Below the pieces are notes generated by a model. It was not told the origin of the DNA. It saw only the letters and a program-made list of their open reading frames with translations, and made no database searches. A DNA stretch of 64,000 nucleotides from an uncultured bacterium (GTDB taxonomy: Bacteria; Cyanobacteriota; Vampirovibrionia; Gastranaerophilales; Gastranaerophilaceae), in NCBI GenBank assembly GCA_949290355.1, contig CASERN010000011.1:124001-188000 (forward strand), written 5' to 3'. The number at the start of each line of letters is the position of its first letter. Position 1 is the stretch's first letter. A program made the position numbers and the translations under genes. Of the stretch, positions 45,715 through 56,628 are shown one piece after another.

Positions 45715-47100
45715 ATGTTTACTAAAATAGCACAATTTTTTAAAGAGCCTCCGGTAAAAGAGACTATTAATGACAGTGAAAAAGTAAAAAGTATGTATGC
45801 TCATTGGCGTTTAAGAATTTTTTATGCTTGTTTTATTGGGTATACTGTATTTTATTTATGTAAGAAAAATATAGCTGTAGCTTTACCGGGATTGAGTGCT
45901 GAGTATGGATATTCAAATACGGAACTTGGATTATTAGGAAGTTCTTTGTATTTGACTTATGGTATTGGAAAATTTGTTAATGGAGTATTAGCAGATGGGT
46001 CTGATGTTCGTAAATTTTTGCCTACAGCATTAATTTTAACAGCTATTGCAAATATTTGTTTTGGGTTGTCTGCTGTATTTATTACTCCTGGACATGTTTC
46101 ATTTTTTGGATTGCCTACTAATACAATTTTGTTATGGTTATTTGTATTTTTCTGGGGTGCCAGCGGTTGGTTTCAGTCTGCCGGTTTCCCTGCAGTAGCA
46201 AAGAGCTTAACATATTGGTATTCAAATTCTGAAAGAGGTACAAAATGGTCGCTATGGTCTTGTTCTCATCAAGTAGGAACATTCTTAAGCGTAATAATTT
46301 CAGGATTCCTTGTCGCTCATTGGGGCTGGAAGATGGCATTTTTTGTACCGGGTAGTTTAGCTATTTTAGTTGCAATTTGGTTGTTTAACAGACTGAGAGA
46401 CAGACCTCAATCTTTAGGTTTGCCTGATATTGAAACATACAACAATGAGCCGTCTGCTAAAAAAGCTGATGTAGAAGAAGATAATAGAACTTATGTTGAG
46501 ATTTTTAAACAAAATATTTTATATAATAAGACAATTTGGCTTTTAGCGATTGCTTATATCTTTGTTTATATCATCAGATTTGGAGCAGAAGATTGGATGA
46601 TAAAATATTTAAGTGAAGCTAAACATAACTCACTTGAATTAGCTGCAATGAAACTTAGTTCTTTACCTTTAGTCGGTATTGCAGGTACTATATGTGCAGG
46701 TTTGATTTCTGATAAGATATTTAAAGGGAAAAGAGCTCCTGTTAATTTAATTTATTTGGCAGGTGTTGTAATTTGTTTGTTGTTATTGAGATTTAATACA
46801 ATAAGTAATATTGATTTTGTACTAATCGGACTTTTAGGAGCTTTTACTTATGGACCTCAAATGATGATTGGAGGACTATGTGCAGTAGAATCAAGCTCTA
46901 AAAAAGTTGCATCAGCAGCTACCGGATTTACAGGAACATTTGGATACATTGGAGCTGTGTTATCCGCTACAGGTACCGGTTTTATGGTAGATAAGTTCGG
47001 ATGGAACGGTGCTATTGTATTTTGGGTATTATCAGCATTAATATGTATATCAATATGTGTTGTATTGATGATTGATGAGAAAAAACGTAATCAGGCATAG
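45715..47100 (+). CDS. OPA-family MFS transporter (organophosphate:phosphate antiporter)
   Basis: 461 residues, about 12 membrane helices. The N-terminal YTVFYLCKKNIAVALPGL and YGIGKFVNGVLAD are typical of the GlpT/UhpT/UhpC group, which exchange phosphate for glycerol-3-phosphate or hexose phosphates. Starts 15 bases after the exonuclease gene with AAAGGATT. Exact substrate unknown. Confidence 0.88.
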   Translation: MFTKIAQFFKEPPVKETINDSEKVKSMYAHWRLRIFYACFIGYTVFYLCKKNIAVALPGLSAEYGYSNTELGLLGSSLYLTYGIGKFVNGVLADGSDVRKFLPTALILTAIANICFGLSAVFITPGHVSFFGLPTNTILLWLFVFFWGASGWFQSAGFPAVAKSLTYWYSNSERGTKWSLWSCSHQVGTFLSVIISGFLVAHWGWKMAFFVPGSLAILVAIWLFNRLRDRPQSLGLPDIETYNNEPSAKKADVEEDNRTYVEIFKQNILYNKTIWLLAIAYIFVYIIRFGAEDWMIKYLSEAKHNSLELAAMKLSSLPLVGIAGTICAGLISDKIFKGKRAPVNLIYLAGVVICLLLLRFNTISNIDFVLIGLLGAFTYGPQMMIGGLCAVESSSKKVASAATGFTGTFGYIGAVLSATGTGFMVDKFGWNGAIVFWVLSALICISICVVLMIDEKKRNQA

Positions 47101-47114
47101 AAAAGAAAATAAGT

Positions 47115-47150
47115 AAAAAAAATCATCTCATTATTGAGATGATTTTTTTT
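47115..47150. terminator. Bidirectional terminator
   Basis: Stem AAAAAAAATCATCTCA / TGAGATGATTTTTTTT with a 4-base loop, between the convergent transporter and histidine kinase genes. It covers the kinase stop codon. Confidence 0.9.
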
Positions 47151-48291
47151 GTGGAATTGTAAACCAAAAAGTACTTCCATAATGAAGTTTTGATTTAACA
47201 AAAATTTTCCCTCCATGTGCATTTAATATTTTTCTGCACAATGCAAGTCCTACTCCAGAGCCTTGTTGTCTTTTTAATTGGCTTCTGTTTACTTGAGTAA
47301 AGAAATTGAAAATTTTAGACATATCTTTTTTGCTAATTCCATCACCATTATCTTTTATTTCGAAAATGAATTCTTGTTTTCTGTTTAAATATGTAATTAT
47401 AGAAATTGAACTGTTTGTTTTACTGAATTTTAAAGCATTGGATATAAGATTATAGACTAGTTGTTTAAATCTTATTAAATCAGCACTTATTATAATGTCA
47501 GAAAGAGTATAGTTAAAAGTGATATTTTTTTCTTTTCTCATTTCATCAAAGCTCCAAATTATATCACTTATAACCTTTTTAGGACGAAATTTTTCGATTT
47601 TTAATTCCATTGGACTATATTCACTTCTTGCATAATCCAAAACATTTTTAATTAAATCCATCAAGTAAACAGAGCTTTGGGATATATTATTTAAATATTT
47701 TAAATTTTCTGTATCTTGATTTTTTTCAGCAAGTAAATCAGAAAAACCTATTATTGAATTAAGTGGTGTTTTAAATTCGTGTGATACACTTGCAAGAAAC
47801 TCCATTCTTTCTTTTATATTTTTCTTTCTTTCTTCGTATAATGAAATGATTTCTAATTTAGAAGATATATATTCCAGTAAGATATTTATAGTATTTATAT
47901 TTTTTTTATAAAAATTGCTGTCTGCACTAATTAACGCAATATATCCAAGTGTGTTGTTTTTATATATTATTGATTTTAAGATTTTATTTTTCTTAGAAGC
48001 ATAATCAAGAAATTCATTGATATCTTCTATTTCAAAATTTTTATATGAATCAAACATAATCTGTTTAATTTTTTTTATTTCAGAATTTAAAAATTTGTTT
48101 TCATCAAGCTTGTTCGATATTTTCAGTTTGTTTAGGTCAAGTTGATTATTATCAAAATTTACAAGTCCAATCCAGCTGGCATACGCATTTGTAATATCAA
48201 TAAAACATTCATTTGTGATATCTATAAGATCTTTATAGGATTTTGCAGAATTAATTTTTTTAACAAATTTATATATTGCTTTTTTGTTCAT
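47131..48291 (-). CDS. Soluble sensor histidine kinase
   Basis: 386 residues from the ATG at 48291. GAF-like sensor region about 10-155, HisKA domain with phospho-acceptor His in FLASVSHEFKTPLNS, and HATPase_c with N box LISNALKFSKT, G1 DNGDGI and G2 GSGVGLALC. No membrane segments and no adjacent response regulator, so it is an orphan kinase. The upstream extension to 48339 would run into gmk and is unlikely. Leaderless start. Confidence 0.88.
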   Translation of the reverse strand: MNKKAIYKFVKKINSAKSYKDLIDITNECFIDITNAYASWIGLVNFDNNQLDLNKLKISNKLDENKFLNSEIKKIKQIMFDSYKNFEIEDINEFLDYASKKNKILKSIIYKNNTLGYIALISADSNFYKKNINTINILLEYISSKLEIISLYEERKKNIKERMEFLASVSHEFKTPLNSIIGFSDLLAEKNQDTENLKYLNNISQSSVYLMDLIKNVLDYARSEYSPMELKIEKFRPKKVISDIIWSFDEMRKEKNITFNYTLSDIIISADLIRFKQLVYNLISNALKFSKTNSSISIITYLNRKQEFIFEIKDNGDGISKKDMSKIFNFFTQVNRSQLKRQQGSGVGLALCRKILNAHGGKIFVKSKLHYGSTFWFTIPQKKSSQ

Positions 48292-48305
48292 TGTATAATT
48301 ATAAT
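48292..48305. promoter_or_regulatory. 14-bp bidirectional leaderless promoter
   Basis: The entire gap between two divergent start codons. Plus strand: TATAAT at 48294-48299, six bases, then gmk ATG at 48306. Minus strand: TATAAT at 48303-48298, six bases, then the kinase ATG at 48291. The two -10 boxes overlap by two bases, so the genes may compete for polymerase. Neither start has a ribosome site. Confidence 0.65.
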
Positions 48306-48869
48306 ATGAACAAAAAATTATTTGTAGTATCAGGCTCATCAGGTGTTGGTAAAGGCACTGTATTAAAAGGTTTTTTGCAAAAAAATCCTGATTTTATGTT
48401 GTCTATATCTTGCACTACAAGATCCCCTCGAGAAGGTGAAATTGATGGTGTGAATTATTTTTTTATGACAAAAGAAGATTTTAAACAATGTATAGAAAAT
48501 AATAAATTTTTGGAATGGGCAGAATTTGCAGGAAATTTTTACGGTACAAAGAAAAAATTTATAAATAAATGCTTAGAAGAAGGAAAAAATATAATTCTAG
48601 AAATTGATACAAAAGGAGCTTTGCAGGTGAAAAAACAAATGCCTGAAGCAGTTTTGATTTTTATATGTCCTCCTTCATTAGAAGCTCTAGAAAAACGTTT
48701 GAGAGGTCGTCATACAGAAGATGAAGCTACTATTCAAAAACGTATGCAGGAAGTCAAAGAAGAATTACACCGTGCAGAAAATTTTGATTACAAAATTGTA
48801 AATGATGATTTAGACAGAACTATTTCTGAATTTGAAAACATAATAAAATTGGAGCTTGGAAGATGCTAA
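48306..48869 (+). CDS. gmk: Guanylate kinase
   Basis: Phosphorylates GMP to GDP. 187 residues from ATG 48306. P-loop GSSGVGKGT, GMP-binding SCTTRSPREGEIDGVNYFF, and RLRGRHTEDEATIQKR in the lid. It lacks the common N-terminal Met-rich extension. Overlaps coaBC by 7 bases: a gmk-coaBC-Nif3-like operon. gmk next to coaBC is a common pairing. Confidence 0.95.
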   Translation: MNKKLFVVSGSSGVGKGTVLKGFLQKNPDFMLSISCTTRSPREGEIDGVNYFFMTKEDFKQCIENNKFLEWAEFAGNFYGTKKKFINKCLEEGKNIILEIDTKGALQVKKQMPEAVLIFICPPSLEALEKRLRGRHTEDEATIQKRMQEVKEELHRAENFDYKIVNDDLDRTISEFENIIKLELGRC

Positions 48870-50026
48870 GCGGTAAGACTATACTTGTAGGAATAACAGG
48901 TGGTATTGCAGCTTATAAGATTTGTGAGCTTATAAGGATGTATAAACGAGCAAACGCAAATGTTTTAGTTGTTTGTACTCCTAATGCATTGAATTTTGTA
49001 ACGAAATTGACTTTGCAAAATTTGAGCCAGAATGAGGTTGCAGTAGAAGAGTTTGATGTAAAGGATTTTAAGCCGGAACATATATCATATGCTGATTCTG
49101 CAGATATTATGGTCATAGCTCCGGCTACAGTTAATACAATTTCAAAAATTGCGACAGGTGTATGTGATAATTTATTAACATCGATAGCTTGTGCTTTTAC
49201 AAAACCTGTTATAATAGCTCCTGCTATGAATTGTAATATGTGGAAAAATCCTATTTTTCAGGAAAATTTGCACAAACTTCATTATGAAATTATAGAACCC
49301 GAAAGCGGATTTTTGGCATGCGGATATGATGGTAAGGGGCGTTTGTGCAGTATTGATAAGATATTTGATAAAACAGTTGAGTTGTTAAATTATAAACCTC
49401 TAAGTGGTAAAAAAATTGTGATTACATCAGGCGGTACAATAGAAGATATTGATCCTGTAAGGTATATTTCAAATTATTCATCAGGCAAAATGGGTTTAGC
49501 TCTTGCCGATACTGCAAAAAATTTTGGAGCTGATGTTACATTAATTACGACAAAAGATGTTCAAAGAAGATACAATGTTGTAAAAGTTAAATCTGCAATT
49601 GATATGAAATCAGCTGTTGAAAAAGAATTTGATAATGCAGATTGTGTTATTATGGCGGCAGCTGTTGCTGATTATCGTGTCAAAGATATTGCTCCGCAGA
49701 AGATGAAAAAAACATCAGAAAATGAAATTACGCTTACTTTAGTAAAAAATCCTGATATTTTAAAGGAAATTTCGGCAATAAAAAAATCTCAAATAGTAGT
49801 AGGTTTTTGTGCTGAAAGTGAAAATTTGATTGAAAATGCAAAAGAAAAAATCTCTAAAAAAGGTTGTGATTTCTTAATTGCTAATGATATTTCAAGAAAA
49901 GATATAGGTTTTTCAAGTGATTATAACGAAGTTACAATTTTAGATAAAAACGGAAATATGACAAAAGTTGAAAGAGCTGACAAGTTAACTGTTGCTCGAA
50001 AGATTTTTGAGGCAATTTATGGATAA
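48863..50026 (+). CDS. coaBC: CoaBC (Dfp), phosphopantothenoylcysteine synthase/decarboxylase
   Basis: Bifunctional coenzyme A enzyme. 387 residues: an FMN-dependent decarboxylase (1-180; VGITGGIAAYKICELIR, APAMNCNMW) and a CoaB synthetase half (about 185-387; VITSGGTIEDIDPVRYISN, GKMGLALA, AAAVADYR, and KKGCDFLIAND). Second gene of the gmk operon, overlapping its neighbours on both sides. Confidence 0.95.
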   Translation: MLSGKTILVGITGGIAAYKICELIRMYKRANANVLVVCTPNALNFVTKLTLQNLSQNEVAVEEFDVKDFKPEHISYADSADIMVIAPATVNTISKIATGVCDNLLTSIACAFTKPVIIAPAMNCNMWKNPIFQENLHKLHYEIIEPESGFLACGYDGKGRLCSIDKIFDKTVELLNYKPLSGKKIVITSGGTIEDIDPVRYISNYSSGKMGLALADTAKNFGADVTLITTKDVQRRYNVVKVKSAIDMKSAVEKEFDNADCVIMAAAVADYRVKDIAPQKMKKTSENEITLTLVKNPDILKEISAIKKSQIVVGFCAESENLIENAKEKISKKGCDFLIANDISRKDIGFSSDYNEVTILDKNGNMTKVERADKLTVARKIFEAIYG

Positions 50027-50708
50027 ATACGAAATTGCAAAAAAAATTGAAAAATTTGCACCGCTAGAACTTGCAGAAAGTTGGGACTGTTCAGGTTGGG
50101 GAGTTGATAATTTTGTTTTTGAAATAAAAAAAATAATGCTTTGTTTAACAGTTACAGATGATATTGTAAAACAAGCCAAAGAACAAAATTGTCAAATGAT
50201 AATATCTCATCACCCGTTGTTTTTTGTTCCTTTTGCATGGAAAGATATAAATATTTACAGTGCTCATACAAATATGGACAGAGCTGAAGGGGGGACGACT
50301 GATAAATTAATAGAATCAATCGGACTAAAAAAATCTTGTAATATTGGTGATTTCACAAGGTTAGTAATTCTGAATAAAGAAATAGATATAAAAGATTTTG
50401 TTAATCTTCTAAAAAAAATTTCCCCAAATCTTCGTTATGTAAATAATTCTAATAATCAAAAAATTAAACAAATAGCGTTTTGCGCCGGCAGTGGTTCAGA
50501 ATTTATTCAAGAAGCTTTTGGATATGGTGCTGATGCTCTTGTTACCGGAGATGTAAAATTCCACACAGCTTTAGAAAGTCCTATTTTATTATTTGATTTG
50601 GGGCATTTTGAAAGTGAGATAATGGTACTTAATGTATTTACAGAGATATTGAATTCAGATGTTGATGTTGTAAAAGCGAAAGAAAAAAGTCCATTTATTC
50701 AAACATAA
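50019..50708 (+). CDS. Nif3-like dinuclear metal protein
   Basis: 229 residues of the NIF3/YbgI family. Start at 50019 (MDKYEIAKK) inside the coaBC end; a longer frame to 49992 is possible. Metal-binding motifs: ISHHPLFF, SAHTNMD, and LFDLGHFESE. The family hydrolyses or binds unknown ligands, sometimes labelled GTP cyclohydrolase type 2, without firm function. Coupled to coaBC. Confidence 0.88.
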   Translation: MDKYEIAKKIEKFAPLELAESWDCSGWGVDNFVFEIKKIMLCLTVTDDIVKQAKEQNCQMIISHHPLFFVPFAWKDINIYSAHTNMDRAEGGTTDKLIESIGLKKSCNIGDFTRLVILNKEIDIKDFVNLLKKISPNLRYVNNSNNQKIKQIAFCAGSGSEFIQEAFGYGADALVTGDVKFHTALESPILLFDLGHFESEIMVLNVFTEILNSDVDVVKAKEKSPFIQT

Positions 50709-50711
50709 ATA

Positions 50712-50739
50712 TTGACATTAAACTTTTAGCGAATACAAT
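50712..50739 (+). promoter_or_regulatory. Sigma-70-type promoter for tRNA-Gln
   Basis: TTGACA (50712-50717), 16-base spacer, TACAAT (50734-50739). Predicted start lies near 50746, about 14 bases before the tRNA. Confidence 0.6.
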
Positions 50740-50759
50740 AATAAACGTACCCGTAATAT

Positions 50760-50835
<76 letters not shown>

Positions 50836-50840
50836 ATTAA

Positions 50841-50873
50841 AAAGAAGTCTTTTAAGTAAGACTTCTTTTTTTT
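50841..50873. terminator. Terminator after tRNA-Gln
   Basis: Stem AAAGAAGTCTT / AAGACTTCTTT with a short loop and eight T. It also lies at the end of the convergent permease gene. Confidence 0.9.
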
Positions 50874-50890
50874 GTTGTAATATTTTTAGT

Positions 50891-51769
50891 CTAACGTTTT
50901 TTTCTTGTAACGATTAACAAAACCCCAAAAAGTATTAGCAAAACACCAATGCATATTCTTGTAGTAAGTTGTTCATGGAATACTAAAACCCCAAAGAATA
51001 TCGCTGTTAATGGTTCTAATGCCCCTAAAATTGCGGTTGTAGTTGATCCGACGAGTTTTATTGAAATTGTAATTGTCTCGAGCGAAATAATTGTTGGAAA
51101 TACTGATAGACCTATTGCTAAAAGCCATAAATATGGTTTGTCTAAAATTTGTAATTGTGTGCAGAATTTTAAATTTATTATATAGACTATAAGTCCAAAT
51201 AACATTACATAAAAACTCATTTTTGCTCTATTTATGTGTTGAATTGCTTTTGTATTTTTGACTCCGACTATATATAAAGCATATAGTAATGCGGAAGCAA
51301 AAACCATACTTACACCATAAATGTTAAGGCTTACTCCTGTTTTCCCGTTATATAAAAGAGCAATTCCTACTGAGGTTAATAATATAGAAGAAATGACTGT
51401 TTTTGTGATTTTTTCTTTGAAAAATATTGCCATTATAATTGCAACTAATACAGGATAGATAAATAAAATTGTACAGGCAATCCCTGCTTCTATATAATTG
51501 AATGCATCATATAAAGTCAAAGATGATAATGAGAAAAATATTCCAAGTATAAAAAGCGGGATAAATTCTTTTTTCGTTAAGTGAAAAGACATTTTTTTCT
51601 TAAATTTTAACCATAATCCGTAAATTATCACAGCTAAGGCATATCTATAAAAAAGCACAGAATTAATACCAATTCCTGCTGCAAATAATGGCAGGGCAAA
51701 TAAGGGGTTTGTTCCATAGCTGGCCGATGCTATAGCACCGTTCAGTATGCCTTTTATATGTCTGTTCAA
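50891..51769 (-). CDS. EamA/DMT-family permease
   Basis: 292 residues with ten predicted helices in two EamA halves; ILGALEPLTAIFFGVLVFHE is the typical second-repeat phrase and NYIEAGIACTILFIYPV the first. Drug/metabolite transporter superfamily, substrate unknown. The start is TTG at 51769, fixed by a strong AGGAG seven bases upstream. Monocistronic. Confidence 0.85.
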   Translation of the reverse strand: MNRHIKGILNGAIASASYGTNPLFALPLFAAGIGINSVLFYRYALAVIIYGLWLKFKKKMSFHLTKKEFIPLFILGIFFSLSSLTLYDAFNYIEAGIACTILFIYPVLVAIIMAIFFKEKITKTVISSILLTSVGIALLYNGKTGVSLNIYGVSMVFASALLYALYIVGVKNTKAIQHINRAKMSFYVMLFGLIVYIINLKFCTQLQILDKPYLWLLAIGLSVFPTIISLETITISIKLVGSTTTAILGALEPLTAIFFGVLVFHEQLTTRICIGVLLILFGVLLIVTRKKR

Positions 51770-51829
51770 TTTAATCTCCTCTGTAAAATAATCTATATTA
51801 AAGATTTAAAAAAATCAATAAATTATCTT

Positions 51830-53347
51830 TTATAAATCAACATCAGATTCTTTTATTGGAGCTCCGATTACACGCTCAATTTCTGCGGCGTTGATGTTGT
51901 AATCAAGGAGATTTGAGTAATAGTCAAGTTGTGCATTAAGGTATGAATTTTCAGCATCTTTAAATTCAATTGCATCACCAAGTCCTACTTGATATCTTCT
52001 AAAAGCTTGATACTGACGTTCTTTAGCTTGTTGTAGTGCAAGTTTTGAAACACCAAGACTGTCATGTGAGTTTAAAAGGCTTATGTAAGCACTTTTTACC
52101 TCAAGATAAACATTTTGTTTTTGTTGTTCATAATCAGCCACTGCTTTTTTATATGTTGCAGTTGCTTCATCAACTTGTTTCTTCAATAACATTAGGTTTA
52201 GGGCTGTATAATTTAGCTGTACACCAAATTGATAACCGTAATCAGCATCAATTTGTCTTCCGCCTTGGTTATATGATCCAAAAGCACTGATATCAGGTGT
52301 AAATGCTCTTTTTGCACTTCTAACATTTAATTCTGCTGCATCCATTTGTTTTTTTGCTGAAAGTAGTGCAGGACGTGATGCTTCTGCTGTTGCAAGTAAA
52401 TCCTTAAAATTTACATTATATTCTTTTGTATTTAATTTGTCTTTTAATACCACATTTTCTAATTCAGGAATACCTACTGAATTTGCAAGTTGTGCAGCTG
52501 CAAGTTCAAGTGTATTTTTTGCCTTAATTAAATTTACTTTAGCATTTCCAAGGTTATATTCTGCAGTAGTTACATCAATTTTAGCTTTTCTCCCTATTTG
52601 GTATTGTGCTTTTGCTTGTTTTAGTTGTAATTCAAAATCTTTTACGGTATCTTCGTAGACTGTTTTTTGTATTTCTGCAAAAACAAGATTGTAGTATGCA
52701 ACTTTAACATTGTATATTACAAGTTCAATACTGGTTTCTGCATCATATCTTGATGCTTCAAAACTTCTTTTTGCAGTATCTGCTAGAGCTTTTGTTTTCC
52801 CAAAGTCAAAAAGCAGCATGTCTGCAGAAATTTGTGGCATATAGTACATGTTATATTTTTGGTTCATAGAGCGCATATAGGAATTTGACATTGTCATAAA
52901 CATATCATTTCTTGAGTAGTTAACACCTGCGCTAATTGTCGGGAAATAATTTGACCAAGCTTGACCTACGCGGGTTTTGTAAATCTCAGCATTGCTTATT
53001 GCAGACATAATTGTAGGATGATGAGTTATTGCAAGTTTAATACAATCACTTAATGTTACTTCTCCATTCATTTCAGTATATTCAATTTTACTGTTGATTG
53101 CCGGAAACTTTGTCTCATACATCCCTTCAGCTTCTTTTGAAGATTCTTTTTGAGACTGGGTGTTATATTTTATTTTTTTTATTTCATGTTTTGGATTAGG
53201 TTTTTCTTTTTCTGTTTTAATTATTTCAACTTTTTCTTTTGTTTCGGTCTGTTGTTTATCTTTTTTGAAAAAGCCTTTTGCAAAAGTAGAAGGTGTTGAA
53301 AGTGTAAGTATTGAACATATTAAAACTACATTTAAAATCTTTTTCAT
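51830..53347 (-). CDS. TolC-family outer-membrane efflux protein
   Basis: 505 residues with a signal peptide (1-23). Two outer-membrane-efflux repeats (about 95-295 and 300-495), including LTLSDCIKLAITHHPTIMSA-like opening residues and RYQVGLGDAIEFKDAENSYL near the end. Forms the trimeric outer-membrane exit duct. Third gene of the efflux operon, six bases after the RND pump. A Lys/Glu-rich linker (25-85) precedes the barrel and is longer than usual. Confidence 0.93.
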   Translation of the reverse strand: MKKILNVVLICSILTLSTPSTFAKGFFKKDKQQTETKEKVEIIKTEKEKPNPKHEIKKIKYNTQSQKESSKEAEGMYETKFPAINSKIEYTEMNGEVTLSDCIKLAITHHPTIMSAISNAEIYKTRVGQAWSNYFPTISAGVNYSRNDMFMTMSNSYMRSMNQKYNMYYMPQISADMLLFDFGKTKALADTAKRSFEASRYDAETSIELVIYNVKVAYYNLVFAEIQKTVYEDTVKDFELQLKQAKAQYQIGRKAKIDVTTAEYNLGNAKVNLIKAKNTLELAAAQLANSVGIPELENVVLKDKLNTKEYNVNFKDLLATAEASRPALLSAKKQMDAAELNVRSAKRAFTPDISAFGSYNQGGRQIDADYGYQFGVQLNYTALNLMLLKKQVDEATATYKKAVADYEQQKQNVYLEVKSAYISLLNSHDSLGVSKLALQQAKERQYQAFRRYQVGLGDAIEFKDAENSYLNAQLDYYSNLLDYNINAAEIERVIGAPIKESDVDL

Positions 53348-53353
53348 TATATT

Positions 53354-56300
53354 TTATATCTCCAAATCTTTTTCTGTAATTTCTTTTTTAGGGAATAGAT
53401 CTACAAATTCTTGAACTATAACGTAAAATGCCGGAGTTAGTGCTGCCCCAAGTGTACAAGCGGCTATCATACCTCCAAATACTGTAGAACCTACAGAAAT
53501 TCTTGAATTTGCGCCTGCTCCTGTTGCAAATATCATAGGTAATACCCCGATAATGAATGCTAACTCTGTCATCATAATAGCTCTGAATCTTAGTTTTGCA
53601 GCTTTTATTGCAGCTTCTTTAACAGGGAGTCCGTTCTTTTCATGTTCTTCTTTTGCGAATTCAACAATCAATATTGACTGTTTAGCTGCAAGACCAATTA
53701 GAGTAATCATTCCGACCTGAGAATATATATCGAATGATTGGTTAATCATCATCTGGAATATCAGAGCACCTAATGCTGCTACTGGAGAAATAAGTAGTAC
53801 TGCAATAGGAATTGTGTAGCTTTCATACAGTGCAACTAAGAAAAGATATACAAATACAAGAGCCATTGAAATAATCATTGCAGTCTGACCTGAAGCTTCT
53901 CTTTCTTGAGCAGATGTTCCTGACCAATCAAATGTTATGTCTGCTGGTAATACTTTTTTTGCAACTGCTTCCATTGCATTCATAGCATCTCCTGAACTTT
54001 TGCCCGCAGCTTGTTGCCCTTGGATTTGAACTGATTTGTATTGGTTATATCTTGGAATAGATGCTGTACCTACTGTTTGTTTTAGTTTAACCATTGATAA
54101 GATAGGAACCATTACTCCATTGTTATTTTTTACATATATTCCAGACAGGTCTGTTGCTTCATTTCTGAAACGACTTTCAGCTTGCATTTGTACCTTAAAT
54201 ACTCTGTCATATTTATTGAAATCATTTATGTAGTATGTTCCAAGCATAGAAGATAGTGTAGAATACAATTCTTGTAAATCGACATTTTGAGCTAAAGTTT
54301 TTTCATAATCGATATCTACAATGTATTGCGGAACATTTGCTTGGAAAGATGTGTATACGCTTGATAATGACGGATCTTGGTTTGCTGCTGATACAAGTTT
54401 ATTAGCCCAGCTTTCAAGATCTTGGGCGCTGTATTCTCCTTGAGAAAGCATTTGGAATTCAAAACCTCCCATCATGCTCATTCCGGAAATTGCCGGCGGA
54501 GAAAATGCTACAATTGATGCTTCTTTTGTATTTGATGCAACTACTCTTACTTTTTGAAGAATTGCTTCATGCGAAAGGTCTGTTGCTTGACCTTTTATTT
54601 TTCTTATTACCCAGCTTATAGGATTAATTTTTCTTTCAGCATAGTCATCAAGCTGAATAATTACAGTTGATTGGTTGACAGAACCATCGCCCCCAAACAC
54701 GGTTAATTTTTCTTCATTTATTCCATCAATATTTTTGATTTCATCTACAAATTTTCTAGATACATCTTCAGTTCTTTGTAGAGATGCTCCATCTGGCAAG
54801 GTAATACTTGCAAGCAAAACTCCTTGATCCTCATCTGGAATAAATCCTGTAGAAATTGTTTTAAAGCTGATTAATGTTAATGCAATAATTATTGCATATA
54901 TGGTGGCTACGAGTTTTTTGTCATTTACAAATTTAACTACATATTCCATGTAAAAGTCTTCTACTTTGTTGAATATTTCATTGAATTTTTCAACTAGAAC
55001 AGAAGTTCTTTTTTCAATTTTTTCTTTTATGTGGTCTAGTTTCAAAAGAAGAGGATATTTAGAAAAATCATGTTGTTTTTGCTCTTGTCCAAGAAAATGA
55101 GAACACATTGCAGGAGAAAGAGTTAATGCACAAATCGCAGAGATTGCAATTGATACTGCAATACAAACCGCAAATTGTTTATACATTACTCCAGTCATTC
55201 CTGTCATAAATATAATAGGTACAAATACTGCCATCAAGACCATTGCCATTGCAACAAGTGCAAATCCTACTTCTTCCATAGTTAATTGTGTGGCAATAAT
55301 TGCAGATTTCCCTTCATCTATATGCCTTTTTACGTTTTCAATTACAACGATAGCATCATCTACTACTACACCTACTGCAAGTACAAGTGCAAATAAAGAT
55401 AATAAATTTATTGACATATCCATTGCTTTTAAGGCAAAGAATGTTCCAATTAGAGAAACAGGTATTGTAATACAAGGAACGAGCGTTGCCATACCGTCTC
55501 CGAGGAATAAAAATATTATTATTACTACGATTAATGCTGTTAAAAGAATTGTAAATTCAACTTCTTTCATTGATTCATGGATAAAATCAGCATCATCTTT
55601 TACATAAAGAATTTTTATTCCATTTGACATTCTAGCATTTAATTCGTCAACTTTTGCTTTAACTGCCTTAGATAGATTTATTATATTTGCATCAGGTAAT
55701 TGAGATATGACAACAACCGCAGAAGGTTTTCCATTAACTAAACCAAGGTTAGAATAAGATTCAGCTCCAAGTTCAACTCTAGCAATGTCTTTAATTTTAA
55801 CGGTTGAACCATCAGAGTTTGAACGTATAATTATATTTTCAAATTCTTTTACATCTTCAAGTCTGCCTTTAGTTTTTAGGGTAATTTGTAATGCTTGTTC
55901 TTCATCTGTAGGGAGTTGCCCTAAAGCTCCTGCTGTTACTTGGGTATTTTGATTTGTAATAGCTTGTTTTACTTCACTTGTTGAGATATTTAGTCCAGCC
56001 ATTTTTTGCGGATCCAACCATATTCTCATTGAGTAATTACCGCCGCCGAAAACACTTACATCAGCAACTCCTTCAACACGTTTTAATTCATCTTTGATAT
56101 ATATTGATCCGTAATTGGTTAAATCTAGTTGAGTCCAGTTTCCTGATTCAGGGTATAGTGTTAAAATTATTGCTCCTGAACCGGAAGATCTGCTTATTGC
56201 AGTTACACCTGTTCTTTGAACATCTTCAGGTAGTTGAGATTGTACACGTTGGATTAAGTTTTGTACATTCATTAGGTTTATATTTTTATCTGTACCTACT

Positions 56301-56605
56301 TTAAAATATATTGTTAAAGAATAGCTACCATCATAAGATGTAGAAGTCATATATGTCATATTTTCAACACCGTTAAGTTTGTTTTCTAAAACGGTAGCAA
56401 CTGTTGATTCGACAACCTCTGCACTTGCGCCTTGGTAGCTCGCTGAAACTCTTACCTGAGGTGGGGTTACATCAGGATAGCTTTCTTGTTTTAGGCTTAA
56501 AAGTGAAATTAACCCAAGCAAAACAATACATACTGAAATTACCAATGCAAATCTAGGTTTTCTTATAAAAAAGAAGAGCTTTTCTTTGTCAAATATTTTT
56601 TTCAT
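53354..56605 (-). CDS. AcrB-type RND efflux pump (HAE1)
   Basis: 1083 residues, proton-driven multidrug pump. Twelve helices and two large periplasmic loops. The proton-relay Asp pair is in [18 protein letters not shown] and the partner Lys in [31 protein letters not shown] and GFIPDEDQG are also family landmarks. Between adaptor and TolC genes, 6-23 base gaps. No repressor gene is adjacent. Confidence 0.96.
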   Translation of the reverse strand: MKKIFDKEKLFFFIRKPRFALVISVCIVLLGLISLLSLKQESYPDVTPPQVRVSASYQGASAEVVESTVATVLENKLNGVENMTYMTSTSYDGSYSLTIYFKVGTDKNINLMNVQNLIQRVQSQLPEDVQRTGVTAISRSSGSGAIILTLYPESGNWTQLDLTNYGSIYIKDELKRVEGVADVSVFGGGNYSMRIWLDPQKMAGLNISTSEVKQAITNQNTQVTAGALGQLPTDEEQALQITLKTKGRLEDVKEFENIIIRSNSDGSTVKIKDIARVELGAESYSNLGLVNGKPSAVVVISQLPDANIINLSKAVKAKVDELNARMSNGIKILYVKDDADFIHESMKEVEFTILLTALIVVIIIFLFLGDGMATLVPCITIPVSLIGTFFALKAMDMSINLLSLFALVLAVGVVVDDAIVVIENVKRHIDEGKSAIIATQLTMEEVGFALVAMAMVLMAVFVPIIFMTGMTGVMYKQFAVCIAVSIAISAICALTLSPAMCSHFLGQEQKQHDFSKYPLLLKLDHIKEKIEKRTSVLVEKFNEIFNKVEDFYMEYVVKFVNDKKLVATIYAIIIALTLISFKTISTGFIPDEDQGVLLASITLPDGASLQRTEDVSRKFVDEIKNIDGINEEKLTVFGGDGSVNQSTVIIQLDDYAERKINPISWVIRKIKGQATDLSHEAILQKVRVVASNTKEASIVAFSPPAISGMSMMGGFEFQMLSQGEYSAQDLESWANKLVSAANQDPSLSSVYTSFQANVPQYIVDIDYEKTLAQNVDLQELYSTLSSMLGTYYINDFNKYDRVFKVQMQAESRFRNEATDLSGIYVKNNNGVMVPILSMVKLKQTVGTASIPRYNQYKSVQIQGQQAAGKSSGDAMNAMEAVAKKVLPADITFDWSGTSAQEREASGQTAMIISMALVFVYLFLVALYESYTIPIAVLLISPVAALGALIFQMMINQSFDIYSQVGMITLIGLAAKQSILIVEFAKEEHEKNGLPVKEAAIKAAKLRFRAIMMTELAFIIGVLPMIFATGAGANSRISVGSTVFGGMIAACTLGAALTPAFYVIVQEFVDLFPKKEITEKDLEI

Positions 56606-56628
56606 ACTAAATTAATCCCTGTGTTATT

